From Echinicola strongylocentroti (lineage in GTDB: Bacteria; Bacteroidota; Bacteroidia; Cytophagales; Cyclobacteriaceae), in assembly GCF_003260975.1 (NCBI RefSeq), contig NZ_CP030041.1, forward strand, positions 620,001 to 684,000: DNA of 64,000 nt. Reading direction: 5' to 3'. Below the pieces are notes generated by a model. It worked only from the letters and a program-made list of their open reading frames with translations, was not told the DNA's origin and ran no database searches. The position numbers were made by a program, and so were the translations under genes. Shown here piece after piece: positions 8,668 to 17,920 of the stretch (positions are counted from its first letter, which is position 1; every line of letters begins with the position of its first letter).

Positions 8668-10230
8668 TTACTTTAATTCCAACTGCTCTATTTCGCCTTG
8701 ATCACTTCCTCGTTGCTTTTCATAAGCTGCCACCATTTTCTGGAGCTTTTCTGGCTTGGATGATGCGAGGTTTTTTTGTTGGCCAATATCCTCTTTTAGG
8801 TTATAGAGCTGATATTCATCGTCATTTCCCAATTCAATATTAACGGCCTTTGCTACTGCTGGTCCTTTGTAAGGAGGGATCATGATCCAGTCGCCCTGTC
8901 TCAATGCCGTGCGGCCTGAAGCTTCAATGATCAATTCGTCCCTGCCTTCATTACTGTTCCCTAAAAATGTGTCCAATAAATCCTTACTATCCGTCCCTTT
9001 CTGATCACTGTCCACCAAATCAGCCAATGAAGACATCAAATCCACTTGGCAAACCAAAGCGTCAGAAACCTTCGGCGTGACCTTACCTTTCCAGTACACC
9101 GAAAATGGCACCCGAGTCCCCGCTTCAAAAAGGCTGTATTTACCACCTCTCAGCGGCCCCGCAGGCCTGTGGCCACCTAGTTTTTCTACCGCATCATCAT
9201 AATAGCCGTCGTTTAGCACAGGACCATTGTCACTTGAAAATACGATCAGCGTATTTTCCAAAATGCCCTCTTCTTCCAAGGTTTTGATAAACTCTCCAAT
9301 GCACCAGTCCGCTTCGGCAATCACATCTCCTCTAGGCCCCATTCCCGTAGCCCCTTCAAATCTCGGGTTTGGTGTGCGAGGTACATGAGGCTGCTGTAAG
9401 GCATAATATAAAAAGAAAGGCTCGTTCTTATGTCCCTTCACAAATGCCTTGGCTTTTTCCAAAAAGTGGTCCGCCATATCCACATCACTCCACTTGGCCG
9501 CCTCTCCTCCTTTCATAAACCCGATGCGTGGCACACCATTTACGATGCTGTTATTATGGCCATGATGCCACTTCATGGTGAGCATCTCGGGGTTATCTTT
9601 ACCTGTAGGCTCCCCTTCAAAGTTCTTCTGGTAATCCACTTCAATAGGGTCATTCGGATCGAGATTTACCACATAGCCGTCTTCGATATAGACTGTGGGT
9701 ACCCTATCCTGCGTAGCTGCCAAAATATGGCTATAATCAAAACCAACTTCATTGGGGCTGGGGCTGATCTTCTGGTTCCAATCTACATTCCCACTGCCCA
9801 GACCAAGATGCCATTTTCCTACGATGCCGGTATAGTACCCTTGCTGTTTCAGCATTTTGGGTAGCGTCATTTGGGCTGTATCGATCAGTAGAGGGGCAGT
9901 TCCGGGAAGGATCTTGGCATCCTTATTTCTCCAAGGGTACGTTCCCGTCAGCAGTGCATACCGGCTCGGCGTACATGTGGCCGAAGAGGCATATCCGTTC
10001 GTAAAGCGAACTCCCTCATTGGCAAGCCTGTCCATATTTGGTGTGCTGATCTCCGTGGCTCCATAGGCACTCATATCACCATACCCGAGGTCATCCATAT
10101 AAATGACGATGATATTGGGCTGGGTTTTAGCAGTAACCTGATCTTCCGTTCCCTTTTTCTGATTACAGGCCAACAATACACTGAGTAACAACAAAAAGCA
10201 GGTCAATGGGTTTAATTTGAACGTTAACAT
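8668..10230 (-). CDS. Family S1 sulfatase, lipoprotein
   Basis: 520 residues. A lipobox (LLAC, Cys22) anchors it to a membrane. The sulfatase fold is clear: metal-binding MDDLGYGDM near 46-53, the sulfatase signature CTPSRYALLTG with Cys86 as the formylglycine precursor, GKWHLG, and FSSDNGPV. The Cys-type site needs a formylglycine-generating enzyme or anaerobic maturase, neither of which is in the window. It should remove sulfate esters from carbohydrates or aryl compounds, in keeping with use of algal or mucin-like polysaccharides. No Sus genes adjoin it. The carbohydrate target cannot be read from sequence. Confidence 0.9.
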   Translation of the reverse strand: MLTFKLNPLTCFLLLLSVLLACNQKKGTEDQVTAKTQPNIIVIYMDDLGYGDMSAYGATEISTPNMDRLANEGVRFTNGYASSATCTPSRYALLTGTYPWRNKDAKILPGTAPLLIDTAQMTLPKMLKQQGYYTGIVGKWHLGLGSGNVDWNQKISPSPNEVGFDYSHILAATQDRVPTVYIEDGYVVNLDPNDPIEVDYQKNFEGEPTGKDNPEMLTMKWHHGHNNSIVNGVPRIGFMKGGEAAKWSDVDMADHFLEKAKAFVKGHKNEPFFLYYALQQPHVPRTPNPRFEGATGMGPRGDVIAEADWCIGEFIKTLEEEGILENTLIVFSSDNGPVLNDGYYDDAVEKLGGHRPAGPLRGGKYSLFEAGTRVPFSVYWKGKVTPKVSDALVCQVDLMSSLADLVDSDQKGTDSKDLLDTFLGNSNEGRDELIIEASGRTALRQGDWIMIPPYKGPAVAKAVNIELGNDDEYQLYNLKEDIGQQKNLASSKPEKLQKMVAAYEKQRGSDQGEIEQLELK

Positions 10231-10569
10231 GGGTGGGCTTAAAATAGTAAATTAACAATGAACAAACGGCTAAGCCTTTTCTTGGATTTCTTCTTTCCCC
10301 AAGAAGGAGCTGCCCTACTCGAAAGATATCAAAAGCTAATTACAATCAAAACAAAAATATATTTAAAAGTTGAGACTGCTCAGCAGACATAACTTTACTT
10401 TATAGCTTTGATGGCCATCGCTCTCCTAAAAGTAAAGCGCTGATCTTACACATGACAAACAACAAGTTAACATACACTAAAAACAGTTGTTCATATATTA
10501 AATTACCATATATAGTTGTTTTTTTATATTTTAAAGTAAAATAATACAACAACCAAAACCTTCTTTACT
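10231..10569. other. Divergent intergenic region
   Basis: Lies between the sulfatase and the FISUMP gene, which point away from each other. It is AT-rich. TAGCTTTG (10403-10410) is another perfect -7-like box on the plus strand but has no well-spaced TTG. Confidence 0.35.
10487..10518 (+). promoter_or_regulatory. Candidate promoter of the FISUMP gene
   Basis: TTG (10487-10489), then 21 nt, then TATAGTTG (10511-10518), one mismatch from TAnnTTTG. The start codon is at 10570. Confidence 0.35.
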
Positions 10570-11973
10570 ATGAAGTATAACAGCCCAATAACCTATTGCT
10601 GCATTTTAATAATCATTGCAGCATCATGTGTGCAAGAAGGCACAGAGAATCCCCAAAGCGGAATGGTAAGTTTTTCGGAACTTCAAATTGATTTTGGCCA
10701 TAACCTCCCCAACAGTAGAATCGCAGAGACATCAAGTTGGAACCATATCTTTCTAAACAGATGGGACACTTTGCAGATCACCAATAAATCAACTGGAGAA
10801 GAATATAAATTGGCCTATCTACCACGCGATTTTTCAGAAGCTTATCAAATACAGTTACCCTATGGAGAATATGAGTTCGAAGCTGAGGTTCCGGGTGATA
10901 AGTACGAAGATTATTTACCTTTTCGAATTGAGGGGGAATTTACCCTGGAAGCCACCAATATGGATATATCCATGCTGGGGAATACCGATTATGGTTTGGT
11001 TACGGTCAAAGATGATTTTGTTAAATCTGCTTATATAAAGGGCGACCAAAATTATGATCTCGAATACATTAGTGGATTTTTCTATGCTTATGTCAAAAAA
11101 AGCCAAACCATTACCATAACTATCAAGGACTTCTTTCAAAACAATCCGCTTGAAAGAGAGGTGCAAGTGCATAAACAAAATCATTACAATTTTTATCTCC
11201 AAGTCAATGAAACTGAAGATGGTGAAGTCAATTTTATTGAGTTAGCGATCGGCCCATTTGAATATAGTGAAGAATTTATTGAAGTGGAGGGAAAGACGGT
11301 AACCGATGCCGCAGGCAATCACTATCCTATCGTTAAAATTGGCGAACAATATTGGATGGCAAAAAATCTTAGAAGTGATGTTTTTTGCAATGGCGATTCT
11401 CTGCTCGTACCCGAAGACACCTACATCCAGGGATATGTTGAACAAAATGTGCCTTTAGTGCTTTTTGCTGGCTATCACCCCGCGGGAGACCGAGGGGGCT
11501 ATTACACTGGTGATGTCATATTGGATGAGCGAAATATATGCCCTTGTGGCTGGCATATTTCGACAGACGAGGACTGGAAAGAAATGGAAGCATATCTTGG
11601 AATGCCCGCAGAAGAGTTAGACATTTTCAGGACTACTTTAGGTGGGCAATTTCGCGGAATTACTCAAGGAGTTGGCAGCAAAATAAAAGATACCAATTGG
11701 CCCTATTCAACTAACAACACTGACGCCAATAATCTATCAGGCTTTTCAGCTTATGGTTTTAACAATTATTGCTGTAGTGAAGAACCTCCAGGATCGACGA
11801 AAGGATACTACGTTTATATAGATGATGGAGGGGGCTTAGGTCTGTGGTGGTCTCCAAAATCCTCCGGAGAAGACGCCATGATTGGGAGAGTAGTATCAGA
11901 TACCGACAGCGGCATAGGAAGGGTACAGTTCTATAGGGAAATCCCTTCCAATATTCGGTGTGTAAAAGATTAA
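10570..11973 (+). CDS. FISUMP-domain lipoprotein
   Basis: 467 residues. The signal ends at a lipobox (IAASC, Cys20). Residues about 30-230 are beta-rich and unrecognised. From about residue 240 it has the Fibrobacter succinogenes major paralogous domain: VTDAAGNHYPIVKIGEQYWMAKNL at the start, CPCGWHISTDEDW, LSGFSAYGF, and the usual end IRCVKD. Such proteins are common surface or secreted proteins in Bacteroidetes and Fibrobacteres; the function is unknown. It is followed by a strong terminator, so it is probably a single-gene unit. Confidence 0.8.
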   Translation: MKYNSPITYCCILIIIAASCVQEGTENPQSGMVSFSELQIDFGHNLPNSRIAETSSWNHIFLNRWDTLQITNKSTGEEYKLAYLPRDFSEAYQIQLPYGEYEFEAEVPGDKYEDYLPFRIEGEFTLEATNMDISMLGNTDYGLVTVKDDFVKSAYIKGDQNYDLEYISGFFYAYVKKSQTITITIKDFFQNNPLEREVQVHKQNHYNFYLQVNETEDGEVNFIELAIGPFEYSEEFIEVEGKTVTDAAGNHYPIVKIGEQYWMAKNLRSDVFCNGDSLLVPEDTYIQGYVEQNVPLVLFAGYHPAGDRGGYYTGDVILDERNICPCGWHISTDEDWKEMEAYLGMPAEELDIFRTTLGGQFRGITQGVGSKIKDTNWPYSTNNTDANNLSGFSAYGFNNYCCSEEPPGSTKGYYVYIDDGGGLGLWWSPKSSGEDAMIGRVVSDTDSGIGRVQFYREIPSNIRCVKD

Positions 11974-11990
11974 ACACAACCTAACTCATA

Positions 11991-12035
11991 CCTCCTTTGG
12001 GTCTATCTTCCTAAGCTGGCCCAAAGGAGGCTTTT
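11991..12035 (+). terminator. Rho-independent terminator after the FISUMP gene
   Basis: CCTCCTTTGGG (11991-12001) pairs with CCCAAAGGAGG (12020-12030), followed by CTTTT. It lies 18 bp past the stop codon. Confidence 0.85.
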
Positions 12036-12112
12036 AGAAGTACATTCCTAACTATGCAGAGTACATTTCGTATCTTTTTTTATAATAGTCAGGCAGGATA
12101 AATGCTAATCAT

Positions 12113-12120
12113 TATCTTTG
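12113..12120 (+). promoter_or_regulatory. -7 box upstream of the exonuclease gene
   Basis: TATCTTTG is a perfect match to TAnnTTTG, about 70 bp before the start codon. No TTG was found at the usual distance upstream. Confidence 0.35.
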
Positions 12121-12191
12121 GAAGATAAACGAAATTTTAACGGAACATTCCAATTTGCGAAGTCCAAATTCCCCTGTTAACCCTTCTAAAG

Positions 12192-12998
12192 ATGAATTTA
12201 AACTTAAAGACTCCCATTGCATTTTTTGACCTAGAGGCTACTGGCATCAATATTTCTACCGACCGAATCGTGGAAGTATCCATCGTGAAGGTACATCCTG
12301 GAGGAAACGAGGAAACCAAGACCATGCAAATCAACCCGACCGTCCCGATTCCAAAGGAAGTCTCCCTGATCCATGGTATTTATGATAAAGACATCAAGGA
12401 CGCCCCTACTTTTAAGGACGTGGCCAAAGAGCTCCACCAGTTTTTGGAAGGTGCTGATTTGGCCGGGTTTAATGTCCTTAAGTTTGACATTCCACTTTTG
12501 GTAGAGGAATTCTTGCGTGCCGGGATCGACTTTGACATCGAAAAGCGGAACCTGCTGGATGCCCAGAAGATCTTCCATATGATGGAAAAGCGGAACCTTA
12601 CAGCTGCCTATAAATTCTACTGTGGCAAAACCCTCGAAAATGCCCATAGCGCAGAAGCCGACACCATCGCCACCTATGAAGTATTCAAAGCGCAGATAGA
12701 ACGGTACAAGGATGAAGAGGCTTTTGACCTGCAAGGAAACAAGCTTGGCATTATCGAAAACGATATGAAAAAAGTCCACCAACTGATCAATGAAAAAATG
12801 GTGGATCTCGCCGGAAGGTTTATCTTCAACGATGAAGGTGTGGAATGCTTTAACTTCGGCAAACATAAAGGAAAGCCTGTCGAACAAGTGCTGAAAGAAG
12901 AGCCCAATTACTACGATTGGATGATGAAAGGGGATTTCCCTCTGGACACCAAACGTAAATTTACCCAGATCAAACTCCGGAATTTCAATAATCGGTAG
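12192..12998 (+). CDS. DEDDh 3'-5' exonuclease (DNA pol III epsilon-like)
   Basis: 268 residues. The RNase H-like exonuclease domain shows FFDLEATGI (acidic pair near 13 and 15), INPTVPIPKEVSLIHGI, GFNVLKFDIPLL and the fourth motif NAHSAEADT, where His precedes Asp by five residues, placing it in the DEDDh group. A C-terminal extension (about 215-268, FNFGKHKGKPVEQVL) resembles the small domain appended to ExoX-like proteins. It is not the replicative epsilon subunit by context; a role in DNA repair or turnover is likely. A 7-nt tandem repeat starts at the base right after its stop codon. Confidence 0.85.
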   Translation: MNLNLKTPIAFFDLEATGINISTDRIVEVSIVKVHPGGNEETKTMQINPTVPIPKEVSLIHGIYDKDIKDAPTFKDVAKELHQFLEGADLAGFNVLKFDIPLLVEEFLRAGIDFDIEKRNLLDAQKIFHMMEKRNLTAAYKFYCGKTLENAHSAEADTIATYEVFKAQIERYKDEEAFDLQGNKLGIIENDMKKVHQLINEKMVDLAGRFIFNDEGVECFNFGKHKGKPVEQVLKEEPNYYDWMMKGDFPLDTKRKFTQIKLRNFNNR

Positions 12999-13050
12999 GT
13001 GAGTAGTGAGATGTGAGTAGTGAGTAGTGAGACTTGAGATTTGAGACTTG
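12999..13050 (+). repeat. Heptanucleotide tandem repeat
   Basis: Seven consecutive 7-nt units of the form (G/T)TGAGAN, e.g. GTGAGTA, GTGAGAT, GTGAGAC, TTGAGAT, plus a partial eighth. The first unit begins immediately after the TAG stop of the exonuclease. A second tract of the same unit lies at 50063-50095. Confidence 0.9.
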
Positions 13051-13265
13051 TCTACCAGAATTTTACAAACTTTGAGTTGCTTACTCCATTAAGCTGTTAC
13101 TGATTGCTATGCTGAGCGTGGCAAAGTGTGAAATCAGGCACTCGGCGGAGTAGAGAAGCTGCTATCACCGCAATGGGGCATTTGGAGGCTGGGTCATACG
13201 CCGGAGAACTTGGATGGTAGCCAGCGGGCTTATCTGATTATAGCATCTTTCAATTCCCAACTGAC

Positions 13266-14000
13266 TCACTCCAGCATTCCCTTTCGGTCAAAATACCTGA
13301 GCCGATAGCATTGCATGGCGGTGTCACCCAGATGGCCAGAAAGCTGCCAGTTGGCCACTGCCCCCACCCCTGCACCGATGACGGGAATGAGCTGGGCCAG
13401 TTTGGCCAAGTCCATATAATCACGGTATTCGATCTGAAAGCTCCTCCAGTCAAAGCCATCACCTTTTACGGGCAGGTTCTCTTTATGCTTATCCCAGTCT
13501 TCGATGATGCCGATCAGCTCATTTCTTTTCTTTTGGCTACAAAAGGCCAACTGGAAAACATGGAGGATAAAGAGCCGCTCTCTAAAATCCTTGACATCGT
13601 GCCCATAGAGAGAAGCCATTTCAAACATCATCTTCATCTTGATGGTCAGAAAAGCGGGAAAATCAGCAAACCCCATCAAAATCCCTCCTGCACCAGTCAC
13701 CGCACCCTCTACAGAGGCTGTACTCTTATACCATTTGATCTTACTTTTTACTTTTTCTTCCCTTTTTTCGAAGCCCACTTCTGCAGGAATGGTAGCATTG
13801 ATATAGCTGGAGCCAAAAAGCACTCCTTTCACCATCTTTTCGATGGCAAAGGTAATGGCTTGATGCACTTTTTCGGGAATGATATTATTGATCCGATGCT
13901 GCACACCTTTGGCCATCCTGTTCATCAATGAAGGGTTTTTCTTCATCTTTTGAAGCCAAGCGTTCATTTCATAAAAAGCAATTTCTTCGTATAGCAACAT
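13266..14000 (-). CDS. EcsC family protein
   Basis: 244 residues with features of the EcsC family: an N-terminal helical region, KIKWYKSTASVEGAVTGAGG, a glycine-rich segment leading into FADFPAFLTIKMKMMFEMAS, and a C-terminal LIPVIGAGVGAVANWQL stretch that may enter or cross the membrane. EcsC proteins accompany ABC transporters in some Gram-positives, but most homologues have no known role, and no transporter gene adjoins this one. It follows the phosphodiesterase gene on the same strand, with a 133-bp repeat between them. Confidence 0.8.
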   Translation of the reverse strand: MLLYEEIAFYEMNAWLQKMKKNPSLMNRMAKGVQHRINNIIPEKVHQAITFAIEKMVKGVLFGSSYINATIPAEVGFEKREEKVKSKIKWYKSTASVEGAVTGAGGILMGFADFPAFLTIKMKMMFEMASLYGHDVKDFRERLFILHVFQLAFCSQKKRNELIGIIEDWDKHKENLPVKGDGFDWRSFQIEYRDYMDLAKLAQLIPVIGAGVGAVANWQLSGHLGDTAMQCYRLRYFDRKGMLE

Positions 14001-14058
14001 CGTTGTTGGTTAATGGTTGAATATCTACTGCTGGCTAAAGGGAGATTATAAATTCCAT

Positions 14059-14191
14059 TTTTTGATTATACGCTTTCTTGCCAGTAGTTTTTTTTTCTCG
14101 CGGAACGCACAGAACACCCAGAATGAAACAACGCCTTTCTGAGATTTCCGTGGTTTCTGTGAGCACCTATTTTATATCGCTGTGATTACTG
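14059..14191 (-). repeat. 133-bp intergenic repeat, copy 1
   Basis: Shares 133 positions without a gap with 32495-32627; about seven differences were counted by eye. It contains an inverted pair CACAGAA/TTCTGTG. Both copies sit just upstream of the start of a minus-strand gene (58 bp before EcsC here, 10 bp before GH29 there). No ORF. Confidence 0.85.
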
Positions 14192-14211
14192 CTAACCGAT
14201 TGCTGATCACC

Positions 14212-14730
14212 TCATACACTCCCCCGCTTTCCTAATTCAACGACCCTCAGGTTTTTTGGTTGGCCGGCCTCTAGGTCAAATTTCAGGAGGGTCTTCACTT
14301 GGTGAAAACCATGATTGCCAATAGCCCCAGGATTCATATACAGACAGCCCAGTTCCTTGTCAAATTCCACTTTACAAATATGACTATGACCACAAATAAA
14401 AATGGTGGGCTTTATTTCTTTTAGGTGTTTCTTTACTCCCGTGGCGTATCTGGGAGGCTTGCCACCGATATGGATCATCATCACCCTAGCGCCTTCCAGA
14501 TCAAAAATCAATTCCTCAGGATACTTTTGCTGACAGGCCAAGTCATCAATATTGCCATAGACAGCTCGGATTTTTTTCCCTTTGGGCAAGGCCTCCATGA
14601 CTTTTTCATCGCCAATATCCCCTGCATGCCAGATTTCATCCACATCCTGCAGATGGGAAAGTGTCTTATCATCAATATAACTGTGGGAATCTGAAATTAA
14701 CGCTATTTTCACCATATTGTTGCTGCTCAA
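14212..14730 (-). CDS. YfcE/MJ0936-type metallophosphodiesterase
   Basis: 172 residues with the full calcineurin-like motif set in order: ALISDSHSY, WHAGDIGD, VYGNIDD, GHSHICK, MNPGAIGNHG. Small enzymes of this family hydrolyse phosphodiesters with a two-metal centre. A start at residue 6 (M of NMVK) is also possible, since the two leading residues after the first Met are polar and not conserved in the family. No partner gene is evident. Confidence 0.85.
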   Translation of the reverse strand: MSSNNMVKIALISDSHSYIDDKTLSHLQDVDEIWHAGDIGDEKVMEALPKGKKIRAVYGNIDDLACQQKYPEELIFDLEGARVMMIHIGGKPPRYATGVKKHLKEIKPTIFICGHSHICKVEFDKELGCLYMNPGAIGNHGFHQVKTLLKFDLEAGQPKNLRVVELGKRGSV

Positions 14731-14886
14731 ATCTAAACTCAGACCAACTTGGATATGACCAAGCCGATAACAAAGAAATGGAATTTAACGACGCCACAAA
14801 AGATAAAGACGAATTCCCCCATCTCCATTCTTTTCTATGAAGGATTTTACTATTTTTAAGCTTTTAACAACAACCCTACTTACACT

Positions 14887-15753
14887 ATGGCTTCAGGTTT
14901 TTTTGCAATTCTAGATGATATCGCCACACTCATGGATGATGTGGCCTCCATGACTAAAATAGCTACCCGAAAAACCGCGGGAATACTGGGGGATGATTTG
15001 GCCGTAAACGCCGAAAAAGCGGCGGGCTTTACTTCGTCCCGGGAGATTCCTGTACTCTGGGCCATTTCCAAAGGGTCCTTTGTCAATAAACTGATCATCC
15101 TTCCCATCGCATTTTTGCTAAGTTCGTTTTTGCCTTGGGCGGTCACGGTCATCCTGCTCATTGGCGGGATCTATTTGGCATTTGAAGGCGCCGAAAAAGT
15201 GTACCATTTCTTTGTGCCCCATCACCATTCCAAAAAAGAAGCCATCAAAGAAACACGGACCAAAGAGGAAATTTTGCAGGTCGAAAAAGAGCGGATAAAA
15301 TCAGCCATTGTGACCGATTTTATCCTTTCTGTAGAGATCGTCATCATTGCCTTGGGAGCAGTGACGGGAGAGCCGCTTGTCAACCAGATCATCATCGTCA
15401 CCTTTATCGCCATCTTGGCCACAGTAGGGGTCTATGGAATCGTAGCCTTGATCGTACGAATGGACGAAACAGGCTATAAAATCATGGCCAAAAGCAAGAA
15501 AAAATCCGGGCTTGTATTTAACATCGGCCAAGGTTTGGTCAATGCCCTGCCCATTGTCATCAAAGCTTTGGGAATCATCGGCACACTGGCCCTGTTATTG
15601 GTAGCAGGAGGAATCTTCACCCATAACATCGACTACCTCCACCACTTTGCCCCTGCTGTTCCTAGCATGCTCAAGGATTTTGTGATTGGGCTAATTGTTG
15701 GTTTTATCGCCTTGCTGATATTCAAAGGAGTGAAAAAGCTCCTTGGAAAGTAA
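14887..15753 (+). CDS. DUF808 family membrane protein
   Basis: 288 residues. It begins MASGFFAILDDIATLMDDVAS, the hallmark start of DUF808/YedI proteins, followed by TRKTAGILGDDLAVNAEKA. Several hydrophobic segments follow (about 80-110, 138-195, 215-245 and 260-283), so it is an inner-membrane protein. A segment FFVPHHHSKKEAI between the first two is also typical. Function unknown. It appears to be a single-gene unit. Confidence 0.85.
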   Translation: MASGFFAILDDIATLMDDVASMTKIATRKTAGILGDDLAVNAEKAAGFTSSREIPVLWAISKGSFVNKLIILPIAFLLSSFLPWAVTVILLIGGIYLAFEGAEKVYHFFVPHHHSKKEAIKETRTKEEILQVEKERIKSAIVTDFILSVEIVIIALGAVTGEPLVNQIIIVTFIAILATVGVYGIVALIVRMDETGYKIMAKSKKKSGLVFNIGQGLVNALPIVIKALGIIGTLALLLVAGGIFTHNIDYLHHFAPAVPSMLKDFVIGLIVGFIALLIFKGVKKLLGK

Positions 15754-15866
15754 ACTTCCTTTAACGGATTTGTCAGTTTAGGAACAGTTTATGCTTCTTT
15801 ATCCATAAGTCCATAAATTGATTTTGGACCGGATTTTAGCAATTATTAACCACTAAAACCTATCCT

Positions 15867-17227
15867 ATGAAATCGATCAATCCCTATACAGGAGAACTTT
15901 TGGAAGAATATGCTGAACACACCGAAGAGCAAGTGGAATCAGCCATTCAAACAGGTCAAGAAGCATTCCTTTCTTGGCGGGAGTTGCCCATTGCCCAAAG
16001 GGCAGCACTCATGAAAAAGGCAGGCCAAGTCCTCAGGGACAATATCGATAAATACGGGAAAATCATCTCCCTAGAAATGGGCAAAGTCATCACTGAATCC
16101 AGGTCCGAAGTAGAAAAATGTGCCTGGGTATGTGAATACTACGCTGAGAAAGCCGAAGAGATGCTCGCTGACGCCCCCATATCACTGCCCGATGGAAAGG
16201 AGGCTAAAGTGGTCTATAACCCATTGGGCATAGTCTTGGCCGTGATGCCTTGGAACTTTCCTTTTTGGCAAGTGTTTCGCTTTGCCGCTCCCAACCTGAC
16301 CGCAGGCAACGTAGGCCTGCTAAAACATGCCAGCAATGTCCCCAATGCGCACTGGCCATCGAAGAGGTCTTCACCAAAGCTGGATTCCCAGAGGGTGTTT
16401 TCCAAACCTTATTAATTGGCTCGGACAAAGTCGCTAACATCATTGCCCATCCTGATGTAAAAGCCGCTACCCTTACCGGAAGCGAAAAAGCAGGCCAAAT
16501 CATTGCGGCGCAAGCTGGTGAGCAGATCAAAAAAACGGTGCTAGAACTGGGCGGAAGTGACCCTTTCATTGTTTTGAAAGATGCTGATGTGAAGGAGGCA
16601 GCCAAGGTTGCCGCCAAAGGACGTATGATCAACTTCGGGCAAAGCTGCATTGCCGCCAAACGTTTCATCATAGAAGAAGCCGTTTATGAGGAGTTCATTG
16701 CCCATTTTAAGTCAGCCATTGAGGCCTATTCCCCCGGGGATCCACTGGATGAAAATGCAGGATATGCCTGCATGGCCCGGCCTGACTTGGCGATGGAGCT
16801 TTATAAGCAAGTAGAAGCTTCTATTCAAAAAGGTGCAGAAGTGATTCTGCAAGGGGAAAAACCGGAAGAAGGCAAGGCGTTTCTCAAACCCTATATTCTA
16901 GGCAGCCTCCGTCCAGACATGCCCGCCTACAGCGAGGAGCTTTTTGGTCCGGTGGCTTCGGTGTTCAAAGTAAAGGATGAAGCTGAAGCGATAGCCATTG
17001 CCAACGACTCGGAATTTGGGCTGGGGTCTTCCCTATGGACAAAAGATTCAGAAAAGGCCGACCAACTGAGCAGGAAGATCGAAAGTGGCGCAGTTTTCAT
17101 CAATTCCATGGTAGCCTCCAATCCCTATCTGCCCTTCGGAGGCATCAAGAAATCAGGCTATGGCAGGGAGCTGGCAGAAAACGGAATTAAGGAGTTTATG
17201 AATGTGAAGACAGTTTATATGGGGTAG
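15867..17227 (+). pseudogene. NAD(P)-dependent succinate-semialdehyde dehydrogenase, frameshifted
   Basis: Two overlapping frames together encode one aldehyde dehydrogenase of about 453 residues, the usual length for this group. Frame 1 runs from 15867 and leaves the family after HASNVP; frame 2 resumes at QCALAIEEVF. The break is at CCCC (16340-16343), where one extra C would restore the frame. Key parts are otherwise intact: MPWNFPFWQ, LELGGSDPFIV with the general base Glu, GQSCIAAKR with the catalytic Cys, and PFGGIKKSGYGREL. The enzyme oxidises succinate semialdehyde or a similar short aldehyde. A recent mutation or a base-calling error in the C-run are both possible. Confidence 0.85.
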
Positions 17228-17297
17228 GTGAATAGATTACACGGGTAGGTTCAGATATGTACTTAGGTCTCCAAACGAAATTTATTATATTTGTAAT

Positions 17298-17462
17298 ATG
17301 AATAAGCAAAAAAATGATATTGCCGGTCAAATCAAAGAATTCAAACGTAGGTTAAAGTTGCAAATGCCTCATGTTCGAAAGGAAATTTTGGTTTACGAAA
17401 AAAACACTGCCTTAGGTATACAAAAAAAACAACCTAAACCTTCTCCGCAATTTAAGTACTAA
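17298..17462 (+). CDS. Small basic protein, possible antitoxin partner of the decayed zeta-like gene
   Basis: 54 codons, starting MNKQKNDIAGQIKEFKRRL and ending PSPQFKY. It is rich in Lys, Arg and Gln and predicted helical. A perfect TAnnTTTG box (TATATTTG, 17286-17293) lies only 4 bp before the ATG, so a transcript would be nearly leaderless or start inside the ORF. Its stop is 3 bp before the start of the broken zeta-like gene, the spacing of a toxin-antitoxin pair. It resembles no antitoxin I can name; the role is inferred from position. Confidence 0.45.
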   Translation: MNKQKNDIAGQIKEFKRRLKLQMPHVRKEILVYEKNTALGIQKKQPKPSPQFKY

Positions 17463-17465
17463 GTA

Positions 17466-17698
17466 ATGTTATTGCCAGTACTTTTTGTAATAGGGGATGT
17501 AATGGAGCCGGAAAATCTACGTATTCTCGGGCCTTAACTCCTAGCACCATCGAGATTTTTGATTACGACAAGCATTTTTTGCGAATATATAAATCACTGA
17601 TATCCTCAGAATTTCAGGACATCATGGCTCATAATATGGCCTTTCGAGAGCTAGAACAAAAAACGGATATTGCTATCAAAAATGGTCACAAAGCGTAA
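17466..17698 (+). pseudogene. Zeta-toxin-like kinase remnant, frameshifted and truncated
   Basis: The start ATGTTATTGCCA reads MLLPVLFVIG, then the frame is lost by one base in 17493-17497. In the next frame CNGAGKSTYSRAL continues as a P-loop, followed by FDYDKHFLRIY, SEFQDIMAHNMAF and a stop at 17696. This order matches bacterial predicted ABC-type ATPases of the zeta-toxin family, which phosphorylate UDP-GlcNAc-type substrates or nucleotides. Family members are about 190-200 residues; fewer than 80 codons remain, so the gene is dead. It follows the small ORF at 17298 by 3 bp. Confidence 0.7.
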
Positions 17699-17866
17699 CT
17701 TTAGGAGGTAAATTCCCTTAACCGAAACAAGAGGCAAGACTAAAACTTAATACATCATTTCTTTATAAGGTTTAAACACATCATTTTCTAAAGTGCGTTC
17801 ATTAAAACACTACCACCTTAAAATATTCAAACCTTCTAACATTCCTAGGTTAATTCTGCAATCGAC

Positions 17867-17897
17867 TTGGTAATTGAAGGATTACTTTCTATTTTTA
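17867..17897 (+). promoter_or_regulatory. Candidate pdhB promoter
   Basis: TTG (17867-17869), a 20-nt spacer, then TATTTTTA (17890-17897), one base from TAnnTTTG. The start codon is 23 bp downstream. Confidence 0.5.
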
Positions 17898-17920
17898 CGA
17901 GCGAAAATTTTGGCTAAAAA

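Noticed and set aside
13266..14000. An ABC transporter operon around EcsC
   Set aside because: No ATPase or permease gene is nearby.
15867..17227. Programmed ribosomal frameshift in the aldehyde dehydrogenase
   Set aside because: The CCCC run lacks the slippery-heptamer and stimulator layout expected, and this enzyme family is not known to use frameshifting; mutation or sequence error is simpler.
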